From JBGSMX01 sp963790405 (GTDB lineage Bacteria > Actinomycetota > Coriobacteriia > Anaerosomatales > JAGXFU01): a stretch of 64,000 bases of DNA. The notes under the pieces are model-generated. The model saw only the letters and a program-made list of their open reading frames with translations, was not told the DNA's origin and did no database searches. Made by a program: the position numbers and the translations under genes. Location: NCBI GenBank assembly GCA_963790405.1, contig CAWBOJ010000005.1:186001-250000 (forward strand), written 5' to 3'. Below are positions 27,314 to 35,944 of this stretch, piece after piece (the first letter of the stretch is position 1; each line of letters starts with the position of its first letter).

Positions 27314-28730
27314 GTGACCGACACCAAGAAGCCCTGGGGCGGGCGGTTCGAGAAGTCCCCGAGCGCGTTCCTCGACCAGTACGGTGCGTCGATCGATGTC
27401 GATCGGCGATTGTGGGCGCACGACATCAAGGGATCGATCGCGCACGCTCGCATGCTCGCGAGCCAAGGCGTGATCAGCCGAGGCTGACGCCGATTCGATC
27501 GAGGCCGGTCTATCGGAGATCTACCGTGAGATTCGCGACGGAAAGTTCGAGTTCCGCGCTGCAGACGAGGATGTCCACATGGCGATCGAGCGCTCGCTCA
27601 CCGAGCGCGTCGGTCCGGCTGGCGGTCGGTTGCACACCGCGCGTTCGCGCAACGACCAAGTGGCGCTCGATTCGCGCATGTACGCCAAGGACCAGGCCGT
27701 CGCGCTTGCACAGGCGACAGCGAAGCTGCGCTCGACGATCCTGCATCGTGCCGAGGAGTTTCTCGGCGCCGTGATGCCGGGCTATACCCACCTGCAAAAA
27801 GCGCAGCCCGTTCAGTTCTCGCACCACCTGCTCGCGTACTTCTGGATGCTTTCGCGCGACGCGACGCGGTTCCAGCACGCCTTCGAGTCCGCCGATGCGA
27901 TGCCACTCGGCTCCGCAGCGCTGGCCGGCACGACGTTTGACATAGACCGGCGCCATGTGGCGGATCGGCTCGGATTTGCTGACGTGACTGCGAACTCGAT
28001 GGATAGCGTCAGCGACCGGGACTTCCTGCTCGATCTCACCTATGCGTGCACGGTCACGATGGTGCATCTCTCGCGGCTGTGCGAGGAGCTCATCTTGTGG
28101 TCGAGCGACGAGTTCGGCTTCATCACGATGGACGACACCTATGCGACCGGCTCGAGCATCATGCCCCAGAAGAAGAACCCGGATTTTGCCGAGCTCACCC
28201 GGGGCAAGACGGGCCGAGTGGTCGGCGATCTTGTGGGCCTGCTCACGGTGCTCAAGGGTCTGCCGCTTGCCTACAACAAGGACATGCAGGAAGACAAGGA
28301 GGGCGCGTTCGACGCAATCGACACAACACTCGATGCGCTCACCGTTGTCGACGGCATGCTCGCCACGATGCACGTGAACACCGAGGCCATGCTCGCAGGT
28401 GCGCAGGGCGGCTTCATGGCCGCCACCGATCTGGCAGACTACCTCGTCGGCACGGGGATGCCGTTCCGCGATGCACATGAGGTCGTGGGCCGACTCGTGC
28501 TGGAGTGTGAGCGCAGCGGTCGGACTCTGCAAGAGCTAACGGCCGAGGAGTTCGCGACGGCCGACCCTGCCTTCGGGCTCGATGCACTCGACGTGGTCGA
28601 CATTCACGCCGTGGTTGCTCGGCGAGACAGCGAGGGCGGCACCGGCAACGAGGCCGTGGTGCAGCAGATCGCGAAGGCGAGTGACGTGCTCGCGGTCGAC
28701 ACCACCTGGGTTGAGTCTCACGGCGAGTAG
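27314..28730 (+). CDS. argH: Argininosuccinate lyase (1 frameshift)
   Basis: Splits argininosuccinate to arginine and fumarate. GTG at 27314 begins TDTKKPWGGRFEKSPSAFLD, the standard ArgH start (WGGRF). One extra base near 27480 breaks the frame after SQGVIS; EADADSIEAGLSEI resumes. The catalytic loop signature GSSIMPQKKNPD is present. About 472 residues. Last gene of the arginine pathway set; it starts five bases after argG. Confidence 0.94.
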
Positions 28731-28738
28731 GTGAACGC

Positions 28739-29233
28739 GTGTCTCGTTTCTACATCTCGGTCGTCGATCCCGGCGATCCGGTAGCCATCCGTGAGGCGCA
28801 GCTGCTCTTCGAGGAGTATCAGGCGTGGCTTGGCGATGCCGTGTGCTCTACGCACCTTGCCGAGGAGATCGGCACTCTGCCCAAGCCCTACGTCGAGCCG
28901 GACGGACGGTTGTTGATCGCCCGGGATGAAGACGGCCGTGCCGTGGGCTGTGTGGGAGTTCGCCCGCATGCGGACGGTGCGTGCGAGATCAAGCGGCTCT
29001 TCGTTGCCGAGGAAGCTCGTGGCTCCGGTCTGGGTCGCCAACTCACGCGCTACGCGCTGGATGCTTGCCGTGAACTCGGCTATGCCGAGGCACGCATGAC
29101 GACCCTGCCCGACATGATGGCTGGGGCGCTTCGTATGTACCGCTCGCTTGGCTTCGAGGAATGCGAGCCGTTCCGCGACTTCAGTCACGTGCAAGACGAC
29201 GTGGGAATCCTGTTCCTGAAACGCGGAATCTAG
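28739..29233 (+). CDS. GNAT family N-acetyltransferase
   Basis: 164 residues. The acetyl-CoA binding motif A reads RLFVAEEARGSGLGRQLTRY, with the R/Q-x-x-G-x-G/A signature as ARGSGLGR. The C-terminal MYRSLGFEECEPF is typical. GTG start at 28739 is eight bases after the argH stop, so it is cotranscribed with the arginine genes. It could supplement acetylglutamate supply, but the sequence does not identify the substrate. Confidence 0.85.
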   Translation: MSRFYISVVDPGDPVAIREAQLLFEEYQAWLGDAVCSTHLAEEIGTLPKPYVEPDGRLLIARDEDGRAVGCVGVRPHADGACEIKRLFVAEEARGSGLGRQLTRYALDACRELGYAEARMTTLPDMMAGALRMYRSLGFEECEPFRDFSHVQDDVGILFLKRGI

Positions 29234-29251
29234 GCGTTCGGACGCGACCGA

Positions 29252-30130
29252 TCACCATGGTCCGCCGAGCCGCTCGAGTCCGATGTCGCTCACATACGGG
29301 AGCGCCCCGACCGCCCGGGCTGCCTCGGCGCACTCTGCGTCTATTTCCGGGTCGCCGGTAGTGTAGTCCGTCGACAGCACCAGTACTCCGGCGTCTTGCA
29401 TAGCGGCGATCTCCTCCAACGCGGCCGCATGCTCCTGCTCCGCAACCCGACGGTACTTCTCGGCATCGAAATCGTACGTCCAGGTGACATCTTCGCGATT
29501 CCATCCGTCGAGATAGGGGAGCAGCTCGTCGATCGAGTCGCTGCCGTTCTGAGTGAAGAGCAGCTGTTCGGAGTCGAGCAGCTCGTCGATCTCGGCCACG
29601 AGCGCCCGCATGCCCTCGGCCTGCTCCGGGTGCGTTTCGACCATGTCCGTGTTGTCGAGGAACAGGCCGTCGAATTCCTTCGACAGCACCGGCTCCACGA
29701 CGTGTTCGATGATGGCTTCTCGGCAGGCGGGGTCGGCTACATCGAGGAAGTACTCGTCCCAGTCTCCCCAGTAGTCGAGTCGGTACTGTTCGAGGTACGG
29801 AGACCACGGGCGCTGCGGCTCGTCGGTTCCGACGGAGACGTAGCCGAACACGAGCGTTCCTGTGTCCTGAAGCTCATTCACCAGTTCCGGCGACGTCTCT
29901 TGACCGTCGACGACCACCAGGTCGTAGAGCGACAGGCGAGCGATCGGATCACCGGTGGTGAGGTCGTGTCCGATTGCGAACGCCCATGACTCGATCGAAG
30001 AGAGGCGCTCGCTTCTTGTGTGCTGCGTGGCCGTGCCCGATTGGTCGGGCAGAGGTGGTGGCGCGACCCCGTTCGAGCATCCGCTCAGCAGAAGCGCCGA
30101 CAGCGCCAGATACGCAAACGCCAACCTCAA
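29252..30130 (-). CDS. Lipoprotein with GH114/TM1410-type TIM barrel
   Basis: 292 residues. Lipobox LLLSGC, with Cys18 as the lipid site. The body matches the GH114-related barrel family: GYVSVGTDEPQRPW, then YWGDWDEYFLDVADPACREA and FDGLFLDNTDMVE, where the acidic residues near strand ends are the likely active site. Related enzymes hydrolyse alpha-1,4-polygalactosamine in biofilm matrix. That substrate is inference. TTG start at 30130 overlaps the stop of the upstream membrane protein (TTGA); a GGAGGCGAGGT lies upstream. Convergent with the GNAT gene, 18 bases apart. Confidence 0.75.
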   Translation of the reverse strand: MRLAFAYLALSALLLSGCSNGVAPPPLPDQSGTATQHTRSERLSSIESWAFAIGHDLTTGDPIARLSLYDLVVVDGQETSPELVNELQDTGTLVFGYVSVGTDEPQRPWSPYLEQYRLDYWGDWDEYFLDVADPACREAIIEHVVEPVLSKEFDGLFLDNTDMVETHPEQAEGMRALVAEIDELLDSEQLLFTQNGSDSIDELLPYLDGWNREDVTWTYDFDAEKYRRVAEQEHAAALEEIAAMQDAGVLVLSTDYTTGDPEIDAECAEAARAVGALPYVSDIGLERLGGPW

Positions 30131-30783
30131 CGTGGGACCTCGCCTCCAGTTTGCCCGGCGCGCCCCGCGCCTTCGAGAAGGTAGCGCGTGACGGCGGGTG
30201 CGAGGCCACCGGTGGGCAACGCGCTGACGACCAGGTTGTAGACGGCTCCCGATTCGGCAGGCAGGCTTGCCGAGAACCGTCGGCCCACGGCGCGCAGCTC
30301 CTCGGCCAGATTCGTGACACCGCGCGAATCGACTCCCGTGCGGCTGATCGTCTGGAGTGCTTCATCCAGTGAGTCTGCCAAAGGGATCAGTCCGCGAGCA
30401 CGCCCGGTTGCCGATGTGTCGTAGGCGCTCGAACCACTTCCGGGTCTCCAGCCGGGCTTGCGCACGTTCCAGATGCGCATGCCCACGAGCAAGGCGGCCA
30501 GCGATGAGACGATCCACGCGGCTAGATAGAGTCCCTTGTCGAGCGAACCGGGCCACGCGAATGTCGATGCGAGGGATCCGAGCTGGCCTGCGATAGGTTC
30601 AAGCGCCGCATCGATGGAAGGGAGCTGCGGCGGCAGCGGCACGAATGACACTGCTCCCGTCACGAGCAGCACGATCCCGAACTTCGTTCGCAGGAACGAG
30701 TCGCGATCCGCGATGACGGCGTACCCGATCAGAAACGTCATCATCGCCGACATCACGAGCGATCCGAGCGCAATTGCGAACAT
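30127..30783 (-). CDS. Membrane protein with cytoplasmic C-terminal domain, unknown
   Basis: 218 residues from ATG 30783, which is six bases after AGGAAGG. Three transmembrane helices are visible: residues about 2-24, 33-52 and 85-107. The remaining 110 residues are soluble and helical with no motif I recognise. It lies between two lipoprotein genes in a minus-strand operon and its 3' end overlaps the GH114-like gene. Function unknown. Confidence 0.7.
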   Translation of the reverse strand: MFAIALGSLVMSAMMTFLIGYAVIADRDSFLRTKFGIVLLVTGAVSFVPLPPQLPSIDAALEPIAGQLGSLASTFAWPGSLDKGLYLAAWIVSSLAALLVGMRIWNVRKPGWRPGSGSSAYDTSATGRARGLIPLADSLDEALQTISRTGVDSRGVTNLAEELRAVGRRFSASLPAESGAVYNLVVSALPTGGLAPAVTRYLLEGAGRAGQTGGEVPR

Positions 30784-30871
30784 CACACAAGCCTTCCTGA
30801 GCGCGAGTCCGACGCGTGCGATTCACGATACGCCACCGCACGAGCCGTGTCGTCGCCGTTTCGCCAGCCCG

Positions 30872-32304
30872 CTACTCGCGGATTCGCGTGAGTTCGCTTG
30901 CAAGGGCGATGACATCTGACTCGGGGATCTTCCATCCCTGGATGATCGCGGTGCTCTCACCCATGTCGATGATGAGGTGGAAGTACGTCTGCTGGCCCGT
31001 GCCAACACCGGTCGGTGTCGTGTCGGGGGTTCCGGGACCACTCGAGATCTCGTTCGGACTCCACGTGATGTAGCCGCGCTGCAGGACGGCTCGTCGGCCG
31101 TCGATCTCGATGCGTTCGATGGCATCGCCAAGCTCCACATACGATTCGCGTTCCGCGAGTTCTTTCGAATCGTCCAGGTCGACCCGGGGGATCGAACTGA
31201 TCTTGAGGTCGGCGCCGTTTGGACCTTCGTAGTGCACGACGGCTTCAGTGGTCGCCTGGCTCACCAGGGGCCGGGCAAGGTCGGCGGCCCCAACATCATC
31301 CGGGCCAGGGTGCCCGTGTCTCCAGCCCTCACCAGTGTCGGCCGTGAGGCGACGGCTCTTCGGCCAATTCCAGCGAACCGCAGGTATCGCCGACCCACCA
31401 CACAACCGGGTCTTCGAGCGACGCGGCCTCGTCGATGTGCATGTGACGGTTGACGAACCGTTCGATACCATCGGGGACCGGAAGCTCAAACGCGTCGACG
31501 GGCACGTCGTCCCAGGGAACTATCTCGATCGTGGGGTAGGTGATGTACCTGCGCATGTCGACAATGCGCTCACCGTTCTGGCCGGGAGGATCGTAGTGCC
31601 ATTGCTCTCGCAGCATGGACAAGGGGAGGAAGTCGTCCTGTGTGACCTCGACGGTGAGCGTCTTGCCGCCGTTCGGGTCCCAGGGGAGCTTCTCCTCGAG
31701 CAGCAGGCGATACGTCGCTTCTCCGTCGACCTCACCCTCGGCCACCATCGATGCGAGCCCCGATTCCATCGCCTCTCGGTAGTAGCCGATGTTTCCGGCG
31801 AGGAGGGGTTCATCGGCAAGTCCGATTGCGTGCCCCTCTTCTACGGCCAACCGTTCGGGAGAGTCGTACTCGAGGAGATTGAACCATCCCGACGCGGAAG
31901 CCTCCGCTCCCTGCGAGTCGCCTTGCAGCACGTACCATACTCCGTCGTGCACCAGTTCTTCCTGCCGATAGACCGTCTCGGTCGAGCCCACACTCGCGAA
32001 GGTTTGGTGGGAGGTCCGGTACCATAGATCGTCGGTCGTTGAGTTGCCCGCAGCGACCCAGTACTCCGTTTGCGATTCTGCGAGCTTCCACGGATCGCCC
32101 GCGACTTGTCCGGGGTCGGGCGCCTTTCCGCTTGTCGTCGTGACCATGTGGATGGCGTACTCGGGATGAGCGGGCTCCGCGGGCGGCGGAGCGTCTGCGG
32201 ATGGCTCCGGCGCAGCTGCAACCGGCCAGCAGCGTGGCGGACAATGCGAGCATCGCGATGCCGCCGAACATCGCACGCACACGGACCGGAGTCACTCTGT
32301 ACAT
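30872..32304 (-). CDS. Lipoprotein with LolA-like domain, relative of the anti-sigma outer domain (2 frameshifts)
   Basis: About 475 residues when joined. ATG at 32304 follows AGGGGG and begins MYRVTPVRVRAMFGGIAMLA, with lipobox TLLAGC (Cys29). A Pro/Ala-rich linker follows, then a domain with YRLLLEEKLPW, VTQDDFLPLSMLREQWHYDP and PWDDVPVDAFELP, and a C-terminal domain (AVVHYEGPNGADLKISS). Frame breaks near 32222 and near 31345. The order and wording of segments parallel the exported part of the anti-sigma factor at 13269-14450. First gene of a three-gene envelope operon. It may sense or bind a cell-surface ligand. Confidence 0.65.
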
Positions 32305-32459
32305 GAAATCCCCCTTTTCGAAATCCCCTTGCGGACACGGTACACGTGCTGGAGCCGAGATTCCCTGACTCCACAAGAACTCCACGCGTCGCGACCGAAT
32401 TCGTCTCGGGTATCATCTTCCCCAGTCGGAACCGCCCTGACGCCCGTGCCGGAGGCCGC

Positions 32460-34214
32460 ATGCCCGAGCTCGACAACATCGCCATCGCCCGTCAGCTTGC
32501 ACTGATGGGCGACCTGCTCGAGATTCAAGGCGCCGACAAGTTCCGCTTCCTGAGCTACCGCAAAGCGGCCAACACGATTCGCGCGTGGCCCGAGCAGCTT
32601 TCAGTGCTTGCCGAGGACAACCGGCTTGCCGAGATTCCCGGTGTCGGCAAGAAGCTCGTCGCGAGCATCGGTGAGATGCTGCACCACGGCACCTTCCCGG
32701 AACTCGAAGCGGTCAAGGCCGAGTTCCCATCCGGTCTCGTCGAAGTCATGGACATACCCGGAGTCGGTCCCAAACGGGCGCATCAGTTCTACGACACGCT
32801 TGGCATCGATTCGGTCGATGCACTCGACAAGGCGCTCGAATCTGGTGATATCGCCAAGCTCGGGGGCATGGGGGAGAAGACGGCCGCCAGTATTCGCCGC
32901 GGACTCACGACGTATCTGGCCCATCACGGTCGGATGCTGCTTGGCGACACGCTCCCTCTTGCCGAGCGCCTGGCCGAGCAACTCCGCTCCGTAGCGGGTG
33001 TCGACCGTGTCGAGCTGGCTGGTTCGCTGCGGCGGATGCAGGAGACCGTCGGCGACATCGAGATTCTCGTTTCCTCGACAGACTCCGAGGCAGTGCTTCT
33101 GGCTGTACGCGAGTTGTCCGCCGTGGCCGAGGTCCTCGGCGCCGAGCAGACTAGGGTGAGCATCCTTGCGACCTCCGGCCCACAAGTGGATGTCCGTGTC
33201 GTGCGCCCCGCCGAATTCGGTGCCGCGCTGCAGCATTTCACCGGCTCCAAAGAACACAACGCGCACCTGCGCCGGATTGCCGAGAGCCGTGGCCTCGAGG
33301 TCAGCGAGCACGGCGTGTTCCGCGTGGCTACGGGCGGGGACGCTCACATGGGAGAGCGGCTCGGTGGAGCCACCGAACGCGAGGTCTACGAGCTGCTCGG
33401 CATGAGTGTGCCGCCGCCCGAGATCCGCCACGATACCGGGGAGATCGAAGCGGCCATCGCCGGTGAGCTTCCGCGCTTGCTCGAGCTTGGCGACATACGC
33501 GGGGACTTCCATGCGCATACGACGGCCACCGATTCCCAGGCCACTCTGGAGGAGAATCGCGCGAAGGCCGCCGAGCTCGGCTACGAATACATCGCGGTGA
33601 CCGATCACGCATACGACCTGCGCATGGTTGGTGGACTCAGCGTCGAACAGCTCGAGGAACAGTGGGCGCACGTCGATGCGCTCAACGGCGACGGCACGGG
33701 CGCGCCGGTGATTCTCAGAGGCACGGAACTCAACATCGGCACCGGGGGTCGCGTCGACTACGAGTCCGATGTGCTGGCCCGCTTCGATTTCTGTATCGCG
33801 TCGCTCCATGGTGGTTGGAACGCAGATGCCGAGACGATCACCGCACGTCTGCTGGCCGCGATGGAGAACCCGTATGTCGACATCATCGGCCACCCGACCG
33901 GGCGCATCATCGGCAGGCGAGAGCCGCTGCCACTCGATATGGAGCGAGTGCTCGCCAAGGCCGCCGAGACCGGGACGATCATGGAGGTCAATGCGTTTCC
34001 CGACCGACTCGATCTCAAGGCTACGCATCTTCGGCTTGCAAAGAAGCATGGCGTTCGCATCGCGATCGGGTGTGATGCCCACAGAGTCGAGCACATGGGC
34101 TACATGCGCTACGGGGTCGCCACTGCCCGGCAAGGCTGGATCACGGCCGAGGAGTGCCTCAACGCACAGCCGCTCGACGTGGTCCGCAGTTGGCTGAAGC
34201 GAGCGCGCACATGA
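32460..34214 (+). CDS. polX: DNA polymerase/3'-5' exonuclease PolX
   Basis: 584 residues, complete. N-terminal helix-hairpin-helix repeats (IPGVGKKLV at 59-67, IPGVGPKRA at 99-107), family X polymerase core to about 320, and a C-terminal PHP exonuclease domain starting DFHAHTTATD (349-358), with ITDHAYD-type metal motifs after it. Polymerase residues: Gly-Ser 188-189, Asp199 and Asp244 are present, but the second metal-binding position is Glu201 (GDIEIL) where Asp is usual. ATG at 32460 follows GGAGG. It overlaps the glycosylase gene by ATGA, forming a repair operon. Confidence 0.93.
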   Translation: MPELDNIAIARQLALMGDLLEIQGADKFRFLSYRKAANTIRAWPEQLSVLAEDNRLAEIPGVGKKLVASIGEMLHHGTFPELEAVKAEFPSGLVEVMDIPGVGPKRAHQFYDTLGIDSVDALDKALESGDIAKLGGMGEKTAASIRRGLTTYLAHHGRMLLGDTLPLAERLAEQLRSVAGVDRVELAGSLRRMQETVGDIEILVSSTDSEAVLLAVRELSAVAEVLGAEQTRVSILATSGPQVDVRVVRPAEFGAALQHFTGSKEHNAHLRRIAESRGLEVSEHGVFRVATGGDAHMGERLGGATEREVYELLGMSVPPPEIRHDTGEIEAAIAGELPRLLELGDIRGDFHAHTTATDSQATLEENRAKAAELGYEYIAVTDHAYDLRMVGGLSVEQLEEQWAHVDALNGDGTGAPVILRGTELNIGTGGRVDYESDVLARFDFCIASLHGGWNADAETITARLLAAMENPYVDIIGHPTGRIIGRREPLPLDMERVLAKAAETGTIMEVNAFPDRLDLKATHLRLAKKHGVRIAIGCDAHRVEHMGYMRYGVATARQGWITAEECLNAQPLDVVRSWLKRART

Positions 34215-34912
34215 CGAGCCACTCGTTGCCGTTGTGGCCTGCATCCGAGGTGCTCCCCGTCGGCTTCGGACCGATGCTGCCCGAGGTGTTCTTCGAGCGC
34301 GACACCGTGGTAGTTGCCGAGGAGCTTCTCGGCTGCCTGTTGCTCTCGCGCGCTCGCGGCGTGATCGTTGGTGGGCGGATCGTGGAGACCGAAGCGTACC
34401 TCGGTACAGGCGACGCGGGGTCGCACGCGGCCACCAAGGGCATCACCGAGCGCAACAAAGTCATGTTCGGCCCTCCGGCCCGTGCGTACGTGTACTTCAC
34501 ATACGGCAACCATCACATGCTCAATTTCGTCACCGAGCGTGATGGCGTGGCCGGTGCAGTGCTTGTGCGTGCCATCGAGCCGCTGGTGGGTGTCGAGCAT
34601 ATGCAGACCCGCCGTGTCGGACGATCCGGCTACGAACTCACGAACGGCCCGGGGAAGCTCGCCGCAGCACTGGGGCTCGACTTGTCCGACAACGCGGATA
34701 CACTGGGCAAGGGCTCGCTTGCGGTGTTTGCGGGGGAGCTTGCGTCCGATGAATCCAGCGAGTTTTCGGGACGTATCGGGTTGTCTGCGGGGCATGAGTT
34801 ACTCCTGCGCCGCTTTGTCAGAGACAACGGGTACGTTTCTAGAGGAAGAACGGGCCCGCCGAGGCGTGTGCGCCTTGGCTCGGGCAGCCGAAAGGGAGGC
34901 ACAAGAGCATGA
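34211..34912 (+). CDS. 3-methyladenine DNA glycosylase (AAG/Mpg family)
   Basis: 233 residues. Removes alkylated or deaminated purines from DNA. Signature segments: GGRIVETEAYLG, KVMFGPPARAYVYFTYG and TNGPGKLAAALGL. The catalytic Glu is in VETEAY. ATG at 34211 overlaps the polX stop and its own stop overlaps the NIF3 gene (ATGA), so three genes are read as one unit. Glycosylase plus PolX suggests a base-excision repair pair. Confidence 0.9.
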   Translation: MTSHSLPLWPASEVLPVGFGPMLPEVFFERDTVVVAEELLGCLLLSRARGVIVGGRIVETEAYLGTGDAGSHAATKGITERNKVMFGPPARAYVYFTYGNHHMLNFVTERDGVAGAVLVRAIEPLVGVEHMQTRRVGRSGYELTNGPGKLAAALGLDLSDNADTLGKGSLAVFAGELASDESSEFSGRIGLSAGHELLLRRFVRDNGYVSRGRTGPPRRVRLGSGSRKGGTRA

Positions 34913-35874
34913 CAGTGAAGTTGAAGGAGCTCTACCGCATCGCCGTCAACAAGGGTATGGCTGAGGATCAGCGCGACCAGGTCGAACTCGACAGGGTCTT
35001 GAGCGAGGCCAAGAAGGCCTACGACAAACTCGAAGCCGACGAGAAGGAGTTCTTTGATACCGAGAAGTTGACCAACCCCTACTCCGACACACGCATATGC
35101 GCGGGTGACCTGGACACGGACGTGCGCGGCATGATCGTCGGCATCGATATGGAGGTCGGGGAGGTTCTGCTTGCTGATCGCCTGCGCGAGAAGGGCGAGC
35201 CGATCGATCTCGTCTTCTCCCACCATCCCGAGGGCCCCGGTTTCGCCAACCTACACGAGGTCATGTACATGCAGGCCGATCTGTGGGCGGCCCAAGGTGT
35301 CAGTATCGCCGCCGCTGATGCGCTGATCGCACCGCGCGCATCCGAGGTCCGCAGGCGATTGATGCCGATGAACCACTATCGCGCGATTCAAGCGGCCGAG
35401 ATTCTCGGCTTCGCGAGTATGTCGTGTCATACGCCGGCCGACAACAGCGTCAACGCGTTCGTCCAGAGTTTCCTCGATGAGCACGAAGGCCTGTCGAGTC
35501 TTGATGAGGTCGTCAAGGCGTTGCGTGAGATTCCCGAGTACGCCGATGCTGCCAAGAAGGGCTACGGCCCGATTCTCATCCAGGGTTCGGGCTCGTCGCG
35601 GCCCGGTCGGATGGTCGTGGACATGACAGGTGGCACAGAGGGACCCCTAGACGCGCTTGAGCGTTTGTCGCAGGCGGGCGTGGGAACGCTCGTCGGCATG
35701 CACTACTCCGAGGACCATCGAAAGAAGGCCGAGGAGCTGAAGATGAACCTCATCATCGCCGGGCACATCTCCAGTGACGTGCTGGGCATGAACCTCGTAC
35801 TCGATGAGATGGAGAAGGCCGGGGACATGCGCATCGTGTGTACCTCGGGCATGGTGCGCGTGAAGCGTTCGTAG
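34909..35874 (+). CDS. NIF3-like dinuclear-metal protein with N-terminal extension
   Basis: 321 residues. The NIF3 core shows the metal-binding His pair in VFSHHPEGPG (105-106), SCHTPADNSVNAFV, and the C-terminal AGHISSDVLGMN. About 60 residues precede the usual core start (CAGDLDTDVRGMIVGID); they are helical and charged. The family binds two metal ions; its reaction is not established, although links to GTP cyclohydrolase-like folds and DNA-related roles have been proposed. Translationally coupled to the glycosylase upstream. A terminator follows. Confidence 0.8.
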   Translation: MTVKLKELYRIAVNKGMAEDQRDQVELDRVLSEAKKAYDKLEADEKEFFDTEKLTNPYSDTRICAGDLDTDVRGMIVGIDMEVGEVLLADRLREKGEPIDLVFSHHPEGPGFANLHEVMYMQADLWAAQGVSIAAADALIAPRASEVRRRLMPMNHYRAIQAAEILGFASMSCHTPADNSVNAFVQSFLDEHEGLSSLDEVVKALREIPEYADAAKKGYGPILIQGSGSSRPGRMVVDMTGGTEGPLDALERLSQAGVGTLVGMHYSEDHRKKAEELKMNLIIAGHISSDVLGMNLVLDEMEKAGDMRIVCTSGMVRVKRS

Positions 35875-35909
35875 CCACGGGTCGTAGCGCAGATTGGATC
35901 AGATACATC

Positions 35910-35940
35910 AAAGGGCTCGCCATGCGGCGAGCCCTTCTTT
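35910..35940. terminator. Bidirectional terminator between the NIF3 gene and the first PBP gene
   Basis: A perfect 11-bp stem (35911-35921 with 35926-35936), ATGC loop. On the plus strand it is followed by CTTT; on the minus strand by TTTGATGT. It serves both converging genes. Confidence 0.85.
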
Positions 35941-35944
35941 CATT

